From: Canna indica
Taxonomy: Eukaryota; Streptophyta; Magnoliopsida; Zingiberales; Cannaceae
Length of the DNA: 64,000 bases
Reading direction: 5' to 3'
NCBI GenBank assembly: GCA_034359265.1
Contig: CP136896.1
Span: forward strand, 21,793,501 to 21,857,500
Part shown: positions 33,101 through 43,635 of the stretch, piece after piece
How the letters are laid out: each line of letters starts with the position of its first letter
Numbering within the stretch: the stretch's first letter is position 1
Translations under genes and position numbers: made by a program
Notes under the pieces: generated by a model
Told to the model about the DNA's origin: nothing
The model's input: only the letters and a program-made list of their open reading frames with translations
The model's database searches: none

Positions 33101-33629
33101 TGTCACGGACTAACTGTTTGGGCGGAAAATGTCTGTGCGGCTTCCTCGCTTCCCGTGCGAGGAATCAGCCTTAAGCCAATCTGCTTGGCCAATGTCGAAA
33201 AGTCGCGAGCTCCCACTTCGCGTGGGCCGGAACCTCCATGTGCTTGGATGCAAAAACGTTGTTGGGCCAAATGGCCAAGTGCATGAAAATGCTGGAAAAT
33301 GCTTGAACGAAAGCAAGAACGAAAGACTAAAGTGTGCCTAGGCTATACCTGGGTACTATACTTGTGGAGCCTAACCCCCAAGTGCCACCCCCAAGATTCC
33401 TAAGAGCACAAGGAGCATGACAAAATTCCTATGTTCGCACACCCCCACCGTCCATGCCACGCCTAGGCAAACGAGGCTGTTTGCCTAGGCGTGAGCAAGA
33501 GCGGTGGGCGGTCCGCGGACGCGTTTTGCAATGCATATTTACATGGATGCTCATGGTGCAATATTTACAATGCACGTTAGGGACCGTCATGACACATACA
33601 GGACTTGACAAACCCGAAGGTCCCTAACA
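33101..33629 (-). repeat. N1 3' LTR
   Basis: 529 bp. It pairs with 36101-36628 and directly follows the polypurine tract when read on the minus strand. Confidence 0.93.
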
Positions 33630-33630
33630 T

Positions 33631-33890
33631 TCTCCCCCACTTACGAAGTCGACGCCCTCGTCGACTCGTTTCTTGAAGATGCTGGAGAGCTCTTGGTTCT
33701 TGATCTTCCATTTCTTCATCATGCGGACTGGGTACCGTCACTTCGTGTCGTTCGGCATTCGACTCTCGTAAGCGGTGGAATGTCCTTTCTGCTTGCAAAT
33801 GCCTCCAACTGCGAAGTCCGCCAACTCTGTTGGGGCCCTTCTGCAAGGAGGTCGATATGGGGCTTGCTCCCTGGTCCCTGCTGTGGGTTT
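33631..33890 (-). pseudogene. N1 residual pol 3' end
   Basis: After the minisatellite, the minus strand has QAPYRPPCRRAPTELADF, which resembles the APYR..P.EL start of a gypsy reverse transcriptase. It then passes into sequence ending near RVDEGVDFVSGGEC, resembling the extreme C-terminus of chromodomain-gypsy pol overlapping the polypurine tract. The intervening polymerase, RNase H and integrase are missing. This is what an internal deletion of pol would leave; frames are disrupted. Confidence 0.5.
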
Positions 33891-34125
33891 GCGCTGTGCG
33901 CTGCGTCTTACTAGCCATCTGCCCTGCGCGGGTGCCTTACAAGTCATATGCTGTGCACGAAAATATTGCGACTTAGAGGCCATTTGCCATGCGCACAAGC
34001 CTTGCGTCTTATGAGTCATCTGCCCTGCGCACAAATATTACGACTTAGAGGCCATCTGCCATGCGCACAAGCCTTGCATCTTATGAGCCCTCTGCTCTAC
34101 GCACAATTGTCGGGCTCCTTCCTTC
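33890..34125 (-). repeat. 36-bp coding-phase minisatellite in N1
   Basis: On the minus strand the unit is 36 bp, exactly 12 codons: LCVEQRAHKMQG, LCAWQMASKSQY, LCAGQMTHKTQG, LCAWQMASKSQY and a degenerate fifth. It follows the protease in frame. One unit has a TAA where its sister units have CAA, ending the frame. The DNA motif matches the minisatellites of P1 and P2. Confidence 0.88.
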
Positions 34126-34487
34126 ACTTGTATGGCAGAAAGAAGTTTGTTCTGGCTTCCTGATGCTGAACGCACTGTTGGAACGATACTAGGGTTGTCA
34201 TCCCCCATTAAACATATCGTGTCGAGGAAGGGCATGGGTACCGCCTTTGCCGATTTGAGGAACTCTATCCCTAGAATGACTTGGTAGTCATCAAGGGGCA
34301 CGACCATCAGGTTGATCTGCCCTTTCCATCCTCCAACTTTCAACGAAACGTCTCTTGCAATGCTGTCAATCTTCCGTGTTTCGGAATTCACTGCCTTGAC
34401 ATGATTGGAACTTCTTCCTAGTTTGAGTCCTATTCGCTTTGCCTCCTCTCTGGCAATAAAATTATGAGTTGCTCCCGAGTCTACCAT
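34038..34487 (-). pseudogene. N1 retroviral-type aspartic protease
   Basis: Aspartic protease of the gypsy pol/gag polyprotein. The active site is MVDSGATHNFI at the start of the frame, followed by LKLGRSSNHVKAV, VGGWKGQINLMVVPLDDYQVILGIEFL (the ILG-x-x-F/W-L C-terminal motif) and then the repeat linker. It is separated from gag by a TGA at about 34488-34490, and closed by a TAA within the minisatellite. The active-site Asp-Ser-Gly is intact. It would mature gag particles if produced by readthrough. Confidence 0.88.
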
Positions 34488-34490
34488 CGC

Positions 34491-35957
34491 TCAGGTGGTT
34501 CTACCGTTCAGCTTGATGTCGATGAACATCAGCTCATTCGTCGCTTCTGGACGCTTTGTCATGGGTTTTCGCTCCCCCACTTGAGTCTTGAGAGCATTGA
34601 ACATTCGTACCGCTCCCATGTTAGATCTACCATTGTACTCATCTTCGCTGGAGTGGTCGCTCGATGACCCCCCATTGTGGCTCGTTGAGGCAACTGCTTT
34701 TCCTTTGCCCTTATCTTTCTTCGCTGAGACGTTGGACATAGTCTCCACCACGGTCTCTGCTATCAGGGCGCTCAAGGCTTGTCGTTCTGGACATCCTTGG
34801 GCTGAGTGAGGCCCTTTACACAATGCACAAGTAGGTGAAACTGTCGAATGATTCCCTCTCGGAGGGGACCCCCTTTGAGGTTGTTCTCTCGGTATATATG
34901 GTCTGTGGGTATGATTCCTCCACCTTGTATCGCCTACAAATCCTTTGCCTTGAGAGTTGTCGGGCCCCCAATACTTCGATTTGCAGGGCGTCGCTTTAGT
35001 TGTATTCACCTCTGAGCTGTAGCCATTGGAGTTGTTGGGTCCCCAAAATTTCGGCTTGTAGGGTGCCACCTTAGCCGTATTCTCCTCTGGGCTATAGTCG
35101 GAGAGTCGTTCCGCTGCGATCTTTGCTTTTGACAAACTCTGTATGTTCCTCCTGGAGAGTTCCTGTTGTTCCCACGACTGCAGTCCTTCCAGGAAGGTAA
35201 ATAGTTGATCAGTCTCGACCATGTCTGAAATGTCCAACATGATAGTCGAGCACTTCTTCACATACTCCCGAACCGAATTGTCTTGACGGAGTTGACGTAA
35301 CTTCCGTCAGGCGATAAACTCTACATTCTCGGGGAAGAATTGCGCTTTCAGTTCACTCTTGAGTTCATCCCAAGTGTCAATCTTGGCTTGCCCCTTCTGA
35401 ATTTCATCATACTTGGTCCGCCACCAAAGTTTTGCATCTTCAGACAGATACATGGTTGCAACGGACACTTTCATATCTTCATCAACTGTCCTCGTGACCT
35501 TGAAGTACTGCTCCAAGTTGAAGAGGAAGTTTTCCACTGCTTTGGCATCTCGTGCCCCATTGTAAGGCTTTGGTTTGGGTGCTCTGAGATGGTGTTGTGG
35601 CGCTTCGTTCTGCCGTGAACTGCCACCACCCGAGTGTATCTCTCGGATAAGAAATTTGACTGTAGCCTTTAGCTCTACAATCTCATCTTGCAGATGCTTG
35701 ACTACATCTTGAGTGTCATCATGGAGTTCCTCTAGTCTTGACTCCAAGATTTCTTGCGCGTCGGCTATCTTGCCGACTAGGGCCATGCCGGCCGCATGAG
35801 CGTCACAAATTCTCTCCAATTCCCCAAGTCGTTGTACAGTCGTTCTGGTCTGCCCAACTGGTTGTGTTTGCGTTGGCTCTTCCACCAACGCTTCCTCCGG
35901 AATGGTCGTCATCGCATCGACGACGCCACTCGATTCACCGATTGTCTTGCGACCCAT
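34491..35957 (-). pseudogene. N1 gag (Ty3/gypsy)
   Basis: Gag capsid and nucleocapsid. From Met at 35957: an N-terminal helical region, a Q-rich leader (PTQTQPVGQT), a coiled-coil-like stretch with ILESRLEELHDDTQDVVKHL, then the retrotransposon gag core PKPKPYNGARDAKAVENFL, DAKLWWRTKY and ELKAQFFPENVEF. A TGA (about 35304-35306) interrupts it, after which the same reading frame resumes with KLRQLRQDNSVREYVKKC, LFTFLEGLQSW and AAERLSDYS, then two WGP(N/D)NS repeats and one knuckle CALCKGPHSAQGC (CX2CX3HX4C). It ends at NGRTT before another TGA. Both stops sit where a single C-to-T change of CGA would give TGA, and the long frames between them suggest a young decay. Confidence 0.92.
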
Positions 35958-36082
35958 GATTGGTCACGAAAATCTCTCCTGCGAGATTGCTGAGTGCCCC
36001 AACGTCGTTTGTCTACAACGACGAAGGCACGAGTCTGTTGACGGTTTGCGTCGATTGCTTGCACCAAAGCTTTGCGAGCTTG

Positions 36083-36100
36083 CCTCGCTCTGATACCAAC
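36083..36100 (-). promoter_or_regulatory. N1 primer-binding site (tRNA-Met)
   Basis: Minus strand GTTGGTATCAGAGCGAGG, immediately inside the 5' LTR, same offset as in P1. Confidence 0.9.
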
Positions 36101-36628
36101 TGTCACAGACTAACTGTTTGGGCGGAAAATGTCTGTGCGGCTTCCTCGCTTCCCGTGCGAGGAATCAGCCTTAAGCCAATCTGCTTGGCCAATGTCAAAA
36201 AGTCGCGAGCTCCCACTTCGCGTGGGTCGGAACCTCCGTGTGCTTGGACGCAAAAACGTTGTTGGCCAAATGGCCAAGTGCATGAAAATGCTGGAAAATG
36301 CTTGAACGAAAGCAAGAACGAAAGACTAGAGTGTGCCCAGGCTAAACCTGGGTACTATACTTGTGGAACCTAACCCCCAAGTGCCACCCCCAAGGTTCCT
36401 ATCAGCACGAGGAGCATGACAAAATTCCTATGTTCGCACACCCCCACCGTCCATGCCACGCCTAGGCAAACGAGGCCGTTTGCCTAGGCATGAGCAAGAG
36501 CGGTGGGCGGTGCGCGGACGCGTTTTACAATGCATATTTACATGGATGCTCATGGTGCAATATTTACAATGCACGTTAGGGACCGTCATGACACATACAG
36601 GACTTGACAAACCCGAAGGTCCCTAACA
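36101..36628 (-). repeat. N1 5' LTR
   Basis: 528 bp. It pairs with 33101-33629. Short palindromic GCCTAGGC / GCCTAGGCA words flank a GTTTGCCTAGGC segment near 36460-36490. Confidence 0.93.
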
Positions 36629-36751
36629 AAACGGAGCATTAGCCACGAGACTTTTAGCAACAGACTTTGTGACAAAAATTTTCATCACTGAAGGGTATCA
36701 GTGATGAATTTTCAAGCATCAGTGACGAATATGCCTATTTTTCCTGTGGTG
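36629..36751 (-). mobile_element. CACTA-type terminal region (right end)
   Basis: Contains repeated CATCAGTGACGAAT and TGTGACAAAAATT words in opposite orientations, and ends TTTTTCCTGTGGTG at about 36738-36751. Its complement CACCACAGGAAAAA resembles the CACTACAAGAAAAA-type terminal inverted repeat of plant CACTA elements. It is continuous in style with 32975-33100. Confidence 0.6.
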
Positions 36752-37861
36752 GTTATCATTTGTTTTTTGATAATGTAACAAAGTTGGCAACTTTTTTGAG
36801 AATGTAATTAAGCTGTCAACTGAGTAGCAAATTATGGACGAGTATCTAAAAATTCTACTATTAGAGTTTTGTTCGGTCTCTGGACTTAGAATCTTCACTA
36901 TAATTAATCTTAATTGCTAGTTCTTTTTTACTCATGGTTCAATAAGATAAGTCTTCTTTTTCATATTATCTATTTGAGATTTTATTAACTCAACCAATTT
37001 CCATTTCTTGAACGAAAATATAGACTTTGAAATGGTGAGCGGTTGCCCAATGGTCGATATGTGTGTTCGTGTGCGGTACTTGTTCTAGTTGATATAACTA
37101 GAACAAGTATATCATTCTTTATCATTCTGCATTTTTACTTTTAATGTATGGAAGTATCATTCTATATTTACTAGTTGATATAACTATCTTTCTTCTATGT
37201 TTACGACAATACATAGTTAATGTTCTTTTCTATATATAAATATTTTTGCTATTGTGATGACAAGTTATTAGGGAAAACTATAATTTTATAAGAAGGGCAG
37301 CTTGGAGATGTACTTTTTTTGGACATTTTTAATTGACACATATGATTTCATGTTTGAAACCCGTAGCGTTTGTTAATTATATAATTGATAGGTTTTGTTT
37401 TGTAGTGGCATGTGACGTTGAGTTGCATGGTATGGCATAAATTAGTGATACATAACTTTCAACAACCAAATTATATATATATGATGGCTAAAAAATCTTC
37501 CAACAACCAAAATGTAGGGTGGCTTAAAATTAATTGTTTGCAACTAATATAACTTTTGCCGACTAATTAAAGACAACTTCCATTAATTAATTGGTAGCTA
37601 AAACAATTATTTTACCGACCAAATCATTAATTTGGTAACTAAAATCATCCTCATATAAGTGAGTTGAGGGAGGCTCACAAAACTGATTAGGCAAGGGAGC
37701 TTATGTTTATCTATTTATGATATAGCCCTCATATAAGTGATTTAGTTTAAGCTATTAATTCTCAGTTAATCTCTTATACTAATTCACTAAAAACATGACT
37801 CAATCTTATTCCTTGATTCTTAATATAGGGATGAGATTAAACACTTAACTGTCATCTAAAC
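36752..37861. other. AT-rich non-coding spacer with a perfect hairpin
   Basis: No gene or assignable transposon. It holds a perfect 13-bp inverted repeat ACTTGTTCTAGTT-GATAT-AACTAGAACAAGT (37078-37108), and the core ACTAGTTGATATAACTA recurs near 37170. Confidence 0.55.
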
Positions 37862-39795
37862 AATTTTTTTTAAAAAAAAAGAACAATCACCTCATCTTAT
37901 TCCAAAAACATCAACACAATTTTGATACATAGTCTACACTCATGATTATTACATTTTCAGATATGTTCATATCTAGAGCTCTCTTTGCAAGTTTGTCTGC
38001 AGTCTCATTGCATTCACTCTTGATGATACTCCACACAACAATGTCAATCTCTCTTGCCACCATTCTTATCTTCTCAACCAAAACTTCCATGTCCCATGGG
38101 ACATCCAAAATTCCTTTTGTCACATTTATTGCATTACTGCAATCAGATAGCACAACCAAATAATTATGTTTGCCCTTCTTTCTAACATTGTTCAGGCCAA
38201 ATCATATGGCCTTCAATTCCGCATATCAGGGTTTTGTGCAATTTCCAATCCATGTCCTTCCGGCCACTACAATGTGTTTGGCTTTTACAACCACAAATCC
38301 ACACCAAGCATACATTCATTCCCTCCATGCTTCATCTATCATCAAACAGTCCCTTTCTTCCCTTTCTTCACCAACGCTGGATTAATTCACTTCATCATTT
38401 GGCAATACATTAGCTTCACCATATCGGTTAATGTGTTTATTGGTACACAAAATGTTTCAGTCCAGGCTTTGTTAAAGATAGAATTAATACTCCAAGCCAA
38501 TTCCTCATACTTAACCTTATTTTTAATCTTCCAAAATAGCCATAGTGAGTTAGCAATAAAAGCCCTCAAACCTTCAGCTGATATCAAATCATATCCTTCA
38601 CCTTCCTTTAACCATTCCCCAGTCATTCAATTCAATCTATACTTGAATTTTTTTCCCAGCTTTGCCTCAACCAATTTCCATTATTCATCCACAGCCTTAC
38701 ATTGAAACAAAATATGCTCCTCTGTATCCTTCCACATTTTACAGATGAAGCAAGCTTCCTCTTCCTTTCCATAAAATTTGTATAACCATCCCGAAGTAGG
38801 AAACCTTCCCCAGTCATCTTCCACAGAAAACACTTCACCCTTTCAACCACCTTTAGTAACCACATTTTCTTCCAATCAAATTCCAGTTCTTCAAAATCTT
38901 CCTCTTTCCTTTTCAGAAAATGATAAGCTCTTTTTCACTGTTATCTCACCATTTTTGCTGCTGCTCCCTATCCATTTGCTTCTTTCTTTTCTCATACATA
39001 TTTCTGTTCTTACCACTCTCTCTTTCAGGTGTCAATCAAAGCAAGATTCAATCCTTTCTATCTCCCATTCCTCATTCTTAATCAGCTCATCAACACTTTT
39101 AATTTTGTTCAGTTCTATCACATCAATAAAAGTAAGCCAATAGTTAAGTGGAATCTCACACACCCAGGGATCATTCCATAAATCAATTGGATTACCCTTA
39201 CACACCCTTACTTTGGATCCTTCTTTTAAATCATGTATATAATTTTGGATAGCCTTTGCCGGTAAGGATTTTAATTTGCTCTAATTGTTTATCCAAGGGT
39301 GAAAAGCTCCATACTTGGCATTGTAAAGTTTGCACCAGTTATTGTTTTCACCATTCAGTAAAGGCAAAACCCTTTTAGCTAGAATGGTTTTTTTTGTCAT
39401 TAAAAGATCTCTGATTCTAGAACCACCTAAACCACGGTTAGCAGTAACCTTACTCTAGCTAATTAAATTAGCTCCTTTTTGTTTGAACTAGTCCAAAAAA
39501 ATCTTGTCACCTTAGTAATCTTCTTTATAATTTTGTCTTTGATTCCAATAGTCATCATACTATGAACCGGAATCGAATTCACTACTGAGTTTATGAGGAT
39601 TGATTTCCATGCTTGAGATATCATGTTCTTAGCCTAGATATTCATTCTTCTAGTTATCCTTTCAAAGATTTTGTTCAGATCATTCAAACTCATCTTCCTT
39701 GGCGTTAAGAATGCACCAAGATATTGCATAGGATATGAGCCTTCTTCAATACCAAACTGATCACATATCCTATGCTTGAGGTCAGGTTCCATTAT
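37862..39795 (-). pseudogene. LINE B: reverse transcriptase end, zf-RVT and RNase H
   Basis: Minus-strand LINE ORF2 3' half. In order: the RT C-terminal segment ICDQFGIEEGSYPMQYLGAF (39634-39780), a region with SQAWKSILINSVVNSIPVH and FFWTSSNKKGANLI, a zinc-binding RT tail (about 38632-38865, MWLLKVVERVKCFLWKM), a linker frame at 38387-38626, and an RNase H-like domain at 37911-38159 (VLSDCSNAINVTKG, IKSECNETADKLAKRA). Stops and frame changes occur throughout. A run of A on the minus strand (about 37862-37880) marks a probable poly(A) tail. Its 5' part is missing where LINE A begins. Open frames on the opposite strand (such as 38166-38705) are shadows of this pseudogene. Confidence 0.8.
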
Positions 39796-42700
39796 ATATA
39801 TTTTTTTTAAACTGAAGAATCTTGTATTAATCATAAGGTTTGATGAATACAAGAAGTGAGTAAGTGCAAAAGAATTTACAAGCCCCTTGTGGGGAACTAA
39901 GAAATACAGTTAGAGTAAAGAATGGAGGCCTCCACTGCTAGCTCCATTTTTTTTTTTGATTTGTTATTAAAGATACGGTTGTTGCGCTCGAACCAAATTT
40001 TTCCTTTCCAAATCATTAGAAGTAGAACTCGAAATCTTGTTCTTAATGATAACCTTCTTTGTGTGCGACACCATGGTTTGTAGTCAAGGTGGAAGAAAGA
40101 AATGTGGCAAATAGACAATAATTGAGTCCAACCTTGTAGAGTATAGGAGCATGACAAAAAGAGATGATCGTGGCTTTCCTCATCCGATAGATATAGTAAG
40201 CAATTTGGATCTACTTGCATATGCCACTTAAGGAGTCTATCTTTTGTTGGTAATCGCTTTTTCATCATGAGCCAAGAAAAGATGGAGATTGATTCTGGGC
40301 AATATTTAGACCATAAATAGAAGGATAATGGATCTTTAACACCACGATATGAAAGTATTTGGTAGGCCGACTTGGTGGAGAAACATCCATCCATACTCCA
40401 TTTCCAATTGATTAGGTCCTAATCTAAGTAGAAGTGGATTCAGAATATCTACCAACTGTGCTAACCTGACCAGTGGGATCTGATTTTCAAAATGAATATT
40501 CCATCCCCTTACACGACCATCATTATCTACCTCTTTAGCATTTGCAATTGAAGTTGATGGATTGCTCACAAAAGGGAAAATGTCGTGAAATATATCTTCC
40601 AATTTTGAGCCGTTTAGCCACGGATCTATCCAAAGACGAGTCGATCTACCTTCTCGAACTTGGAAGCTCAGAGAGGAGTTGAAGAAATCAAGGCCCCTAA
40701 TGATACCTCTCCATACAGGAGAGAGTCTGCCACGAATAGCATGAAAATGATCAAAGTGAGTAAAGATGGACTTGAGAATATCAACCCATTGTTTCTCTTT
40801 GTTTTGATGGAATTTCCAAAGCCATCCCCCCAGTCTGGCTTGATTATGTGAATGGAGATTGAGTAAACCAAGGCCACCCTCCTCTTAACTCCCATCAAGG
40901 TATCCCAATTAACCAAACATTTACCTCGGATATTTGCTTCACGATCACCTACCCATAAAATTTTCCTTCTTCTTTTGTCAATAAGACGAATTACCCATGT
41001 CTGGGCCGCAAAAATGGAGAAAAAGTAAGCTGCTTGGCTAGATAGAACATTGTTAATGAGAGTGCGGCTGCCCGCTCTAGAAATAAGGGACCCCTGCCAC
41101 GATGATAGGAGTCCATCAAATTTTGCAATAACTTTGTTCCAGTCTTCCTTGAGTAGATGTCCAATCCCCAAGGGGAGCCCTAGATAATCAATAGGGAAGG
41201 AAACAGTCGGATAGCCTAGAAGAAGGGCCATCTCGTGCGCTATATAGGGGTCATCTCCTAAGTGAATCAATTTTATTTTACCCGTATTTATTTTAAGACC
41301 TGAAGATAATTCAAAACACCTTCAAAAGTAGTCTGATTCCTGAACACCCTGCCATTGGCCTCACAAAAGATCACCAGGTCATCAGCAAAAAGTACATGAC
41401 TAATCTCCCCTGGCAGGAGCTCAGAAAGCGCCCCTTGAATTAGGCCAGCTACACAAGCTCTTTTCATTATTTTGGAGAGGGAGTCCATCACGAGGTTGAA
41501 GAGTAAAGGTGAAAGTGAGTTACCCTGATGCATTCCCCTTTTATGCTTGAAGGGAATCCCAACTGAACCGTTAATAAGAATGGAGGAAGAAGTCGACTGT
41601 AGAAAGGATGCCACACAGTTAATCCAATCAGAAGGAAACTCCCGAGCATGAAGAAGATCAAGTAGGAATGTGTGATCCACATAATCAAATGCTTTCTCAA
41701 AGTCAACTTTAATAAAACATGTATTCTCTTTTCTAGCTTTGCTACCCCAGATAGTCTAATTTACTGTCATGTAGCAACCCAGGCTACTTCTATCCTCAGT
41801 GAATGCTCCTTGTGTGTTATCAATGAGATTTAGCATTAAGGCGGCCAGTCGTTTTGCAAGCAATTTTGAGAAGATTTTAACCAAGCTATTTTAAAGGCTT
41901 ATCGGCCTATAATAAGTGGGATCAACAGCCCCATTCTTTTTTGGAATCAGTGAGATGAAGGCATTATTAATCCGACCTATCTCTTCAAGATGGGAAAGCG
42001 AGTTGTTGAGAATTGTAAGAAGTATCTAACTAGCTTCATTCCAAAAGAATTTGAAGAATTCATTTAATATACCATTAGGTCCCAAAGCTTTATGGTTCAT
42101 GAGGCCATTAATAACTTCTTTGATTTCATCATGTGTGAACGGGGATGCCAAGTGGTCCAGATTAAAAGAGTATGCCTGATAAAAATCCTGCCACCTAAGA
42201 GATAAGGATGTTCTACGAGAAGTACCAAGTAGTTGTACATAGAAATTTCTGAAACAACTTCCAATCAAGGGGGGCTCATGGATGAGGATGTCACCGAATT
42301 TGATACAGTGAATCCGGTTATAATTTCTTCGGATTGTAGCACATAGGTGAAAATACCTCGTGTTTCGGTCCCCCTCCTTGAGCCACCTCTTCTTGGCCCT
42401 TTGGCGCCAATGCATATCCTCAATATGATAAAGCTTGTCAAGTTCTTCTTTAAGATGTTTGAACTGTGCAAATTCCAATTGAGATAAATGTTCCTCGTTA
42501 GCCAATAAAGAGAGGGAGCAGATACAGGCCTCTAATTCTTTCCTTCTTGCTTTCCTTGATTTATCTTTATTCAAGTTCCATTGTCGAAGAACAGGGCGAA
42601 GATGTTTCCACTTGGAGATCCACTGAGATAAGGGTGCATCCAAACCATGAGCTGAGTTTAAAGCGATGAAGAGTCCATGATCCACAATATTTTTGAAATC

Positions 42701-43635
42701 CTGTAGTTTAAACCAAAAAGATCCCATCCTGAAAGGTTGAATCCCTGAGGTACCCATGAGGGAATTGCTGAAAAGAATTGAGTTGTGGTCCGACAATTTA
42801 CGTGGGAGGCCTATCACCTTGAATTTTGGAAGAATGAGAGCACAATCAGCACTGAGAACCACCCGGTCCAATTTAGCAAGAACGGGCCTGATTTGATTGT
42901 TTGTTCGGGTAAATTCAAGACCAGAAATAAGGGGGTCAAGAAGCCCCTGATCTGCGATGAATTGTGAGAAATTCCTTGCATCTCAAGAATTGACTCTACA
43001 ATTTCGCCTTTCTCCTTCACATTTTGTGATGTTAAAATCACCCCCTAGAATAAAAGGCTCTGATGTATTGTTAACAATAAATAAAGTTCAGCAATGAATG
43101 ATTGCCGATCTCGCAAAGGCGGCCCATAAACCCCCACCAAACAAATCCGGGTGGAGGAATGAAGATGAGAGAGAGAAACTCGAATGAAGAAAAGACATGG
43201 ATCCACTGAATTGCATGACCAAATTGCAGGGTTCTAAATGTTGATTATACCTCCAGAAAAACCGATAGCATGTATTGCATGAAAATTGTTTGGATTACAT
43301 CCCCGACAACCCGATAATTGCTTTGCCATCCTACTTGAGAAAGCCTCCAATTTAGTCTCAAAAGGAAAAAGAGCGCCAATATTTAAATCCCTCACTGTCT
43401 GCTTCACCATATAGTGCTTGGATAAGCAGTTAAGACCGCGAACATTCCAGAAAAATACATTAACATTAAGATACTTCATAATGCAGGAAACAACAACATC
43501 ATAACAGAAGCAAAGATAACTAAGCCCCAAGGCTCTAGACTGTCGTCACCTCGCGCAGCACAACTATGGTATCCGAAGTTCATATGAAAACCATGGTCTC
43601 AATAGTCTTCATAATGTCAGAGTTTAGGTGATCAG
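39796..43635 (-). pseudogene. LINE A: near-complete ORF2 (endonuclease, RT, zf-RVT)
   Basis: Plant L1-type ORF2 read on the minus strand. It starts MKYLNVNVFFWNVRGLN at about 43479 (endonuclease N-terminus with the W-N-x-R-G motif) and ETKLEAFS follows. SDHNSILFS near 42780 is the endonuclease SDH motif. The RT part has FTHDEIKEVINGLMNHKALG, AFISLIPKKNGAV, GMHQGNSLSPLLFNLVMD and the catalytic LFADDLVIF (41288-41680), then YLGLPLG. The zf-RVT region is at 39897-40394. Several stops and frameshifts break it. The 3' end has AATACAAGATTCTTCAGTTTAAAAAAAA in minus sense at about 39800-39830, typical of a LINE tail. The 5' side continues beyond element S1 at 51114. Confidence 0.9.

Larger units (their letters stand above)
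33101..36628 (-). mobile_element. element N1: complete non-autonomous gypsy (gag + protease only)
   Basis: Minus-strand element of 3528 bp with 5' LTR 36101-36628, primer-binding site GTTGGTATCAGAGCGAGG (36100 to 36083), gag, protease, a repeat-bearing linker, a short pol tail, the polypurine tract AAGTGGGGGAGAA (to 33630) and 3' LTR 33101-33629. The LTRs start TGTTAGGGACC and end GTGACA on the minus strand. By eye they differ by about 17 substitutions and one indel. Flanking bases share only AAAC (33097-33100 and 36629-36632), so the target duplication is imperfect. It lacks reverse transcriptase, RNase H and integrase and would need help in trans. Confidence 0.92.

Noticed and set aside
37911..38159. 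Host RNase H-like gene
   Set aside because: The domain follows LINE RT and zf-RVT segments on the same strand, fitting a LINE C-terminal RNase H rather than a host gene.
38166..38705. 179-codon plus-strand frame
   Set aside because: It is antisense to the LINE B pseudogene, whose minus-strand motifs explain the sequence.
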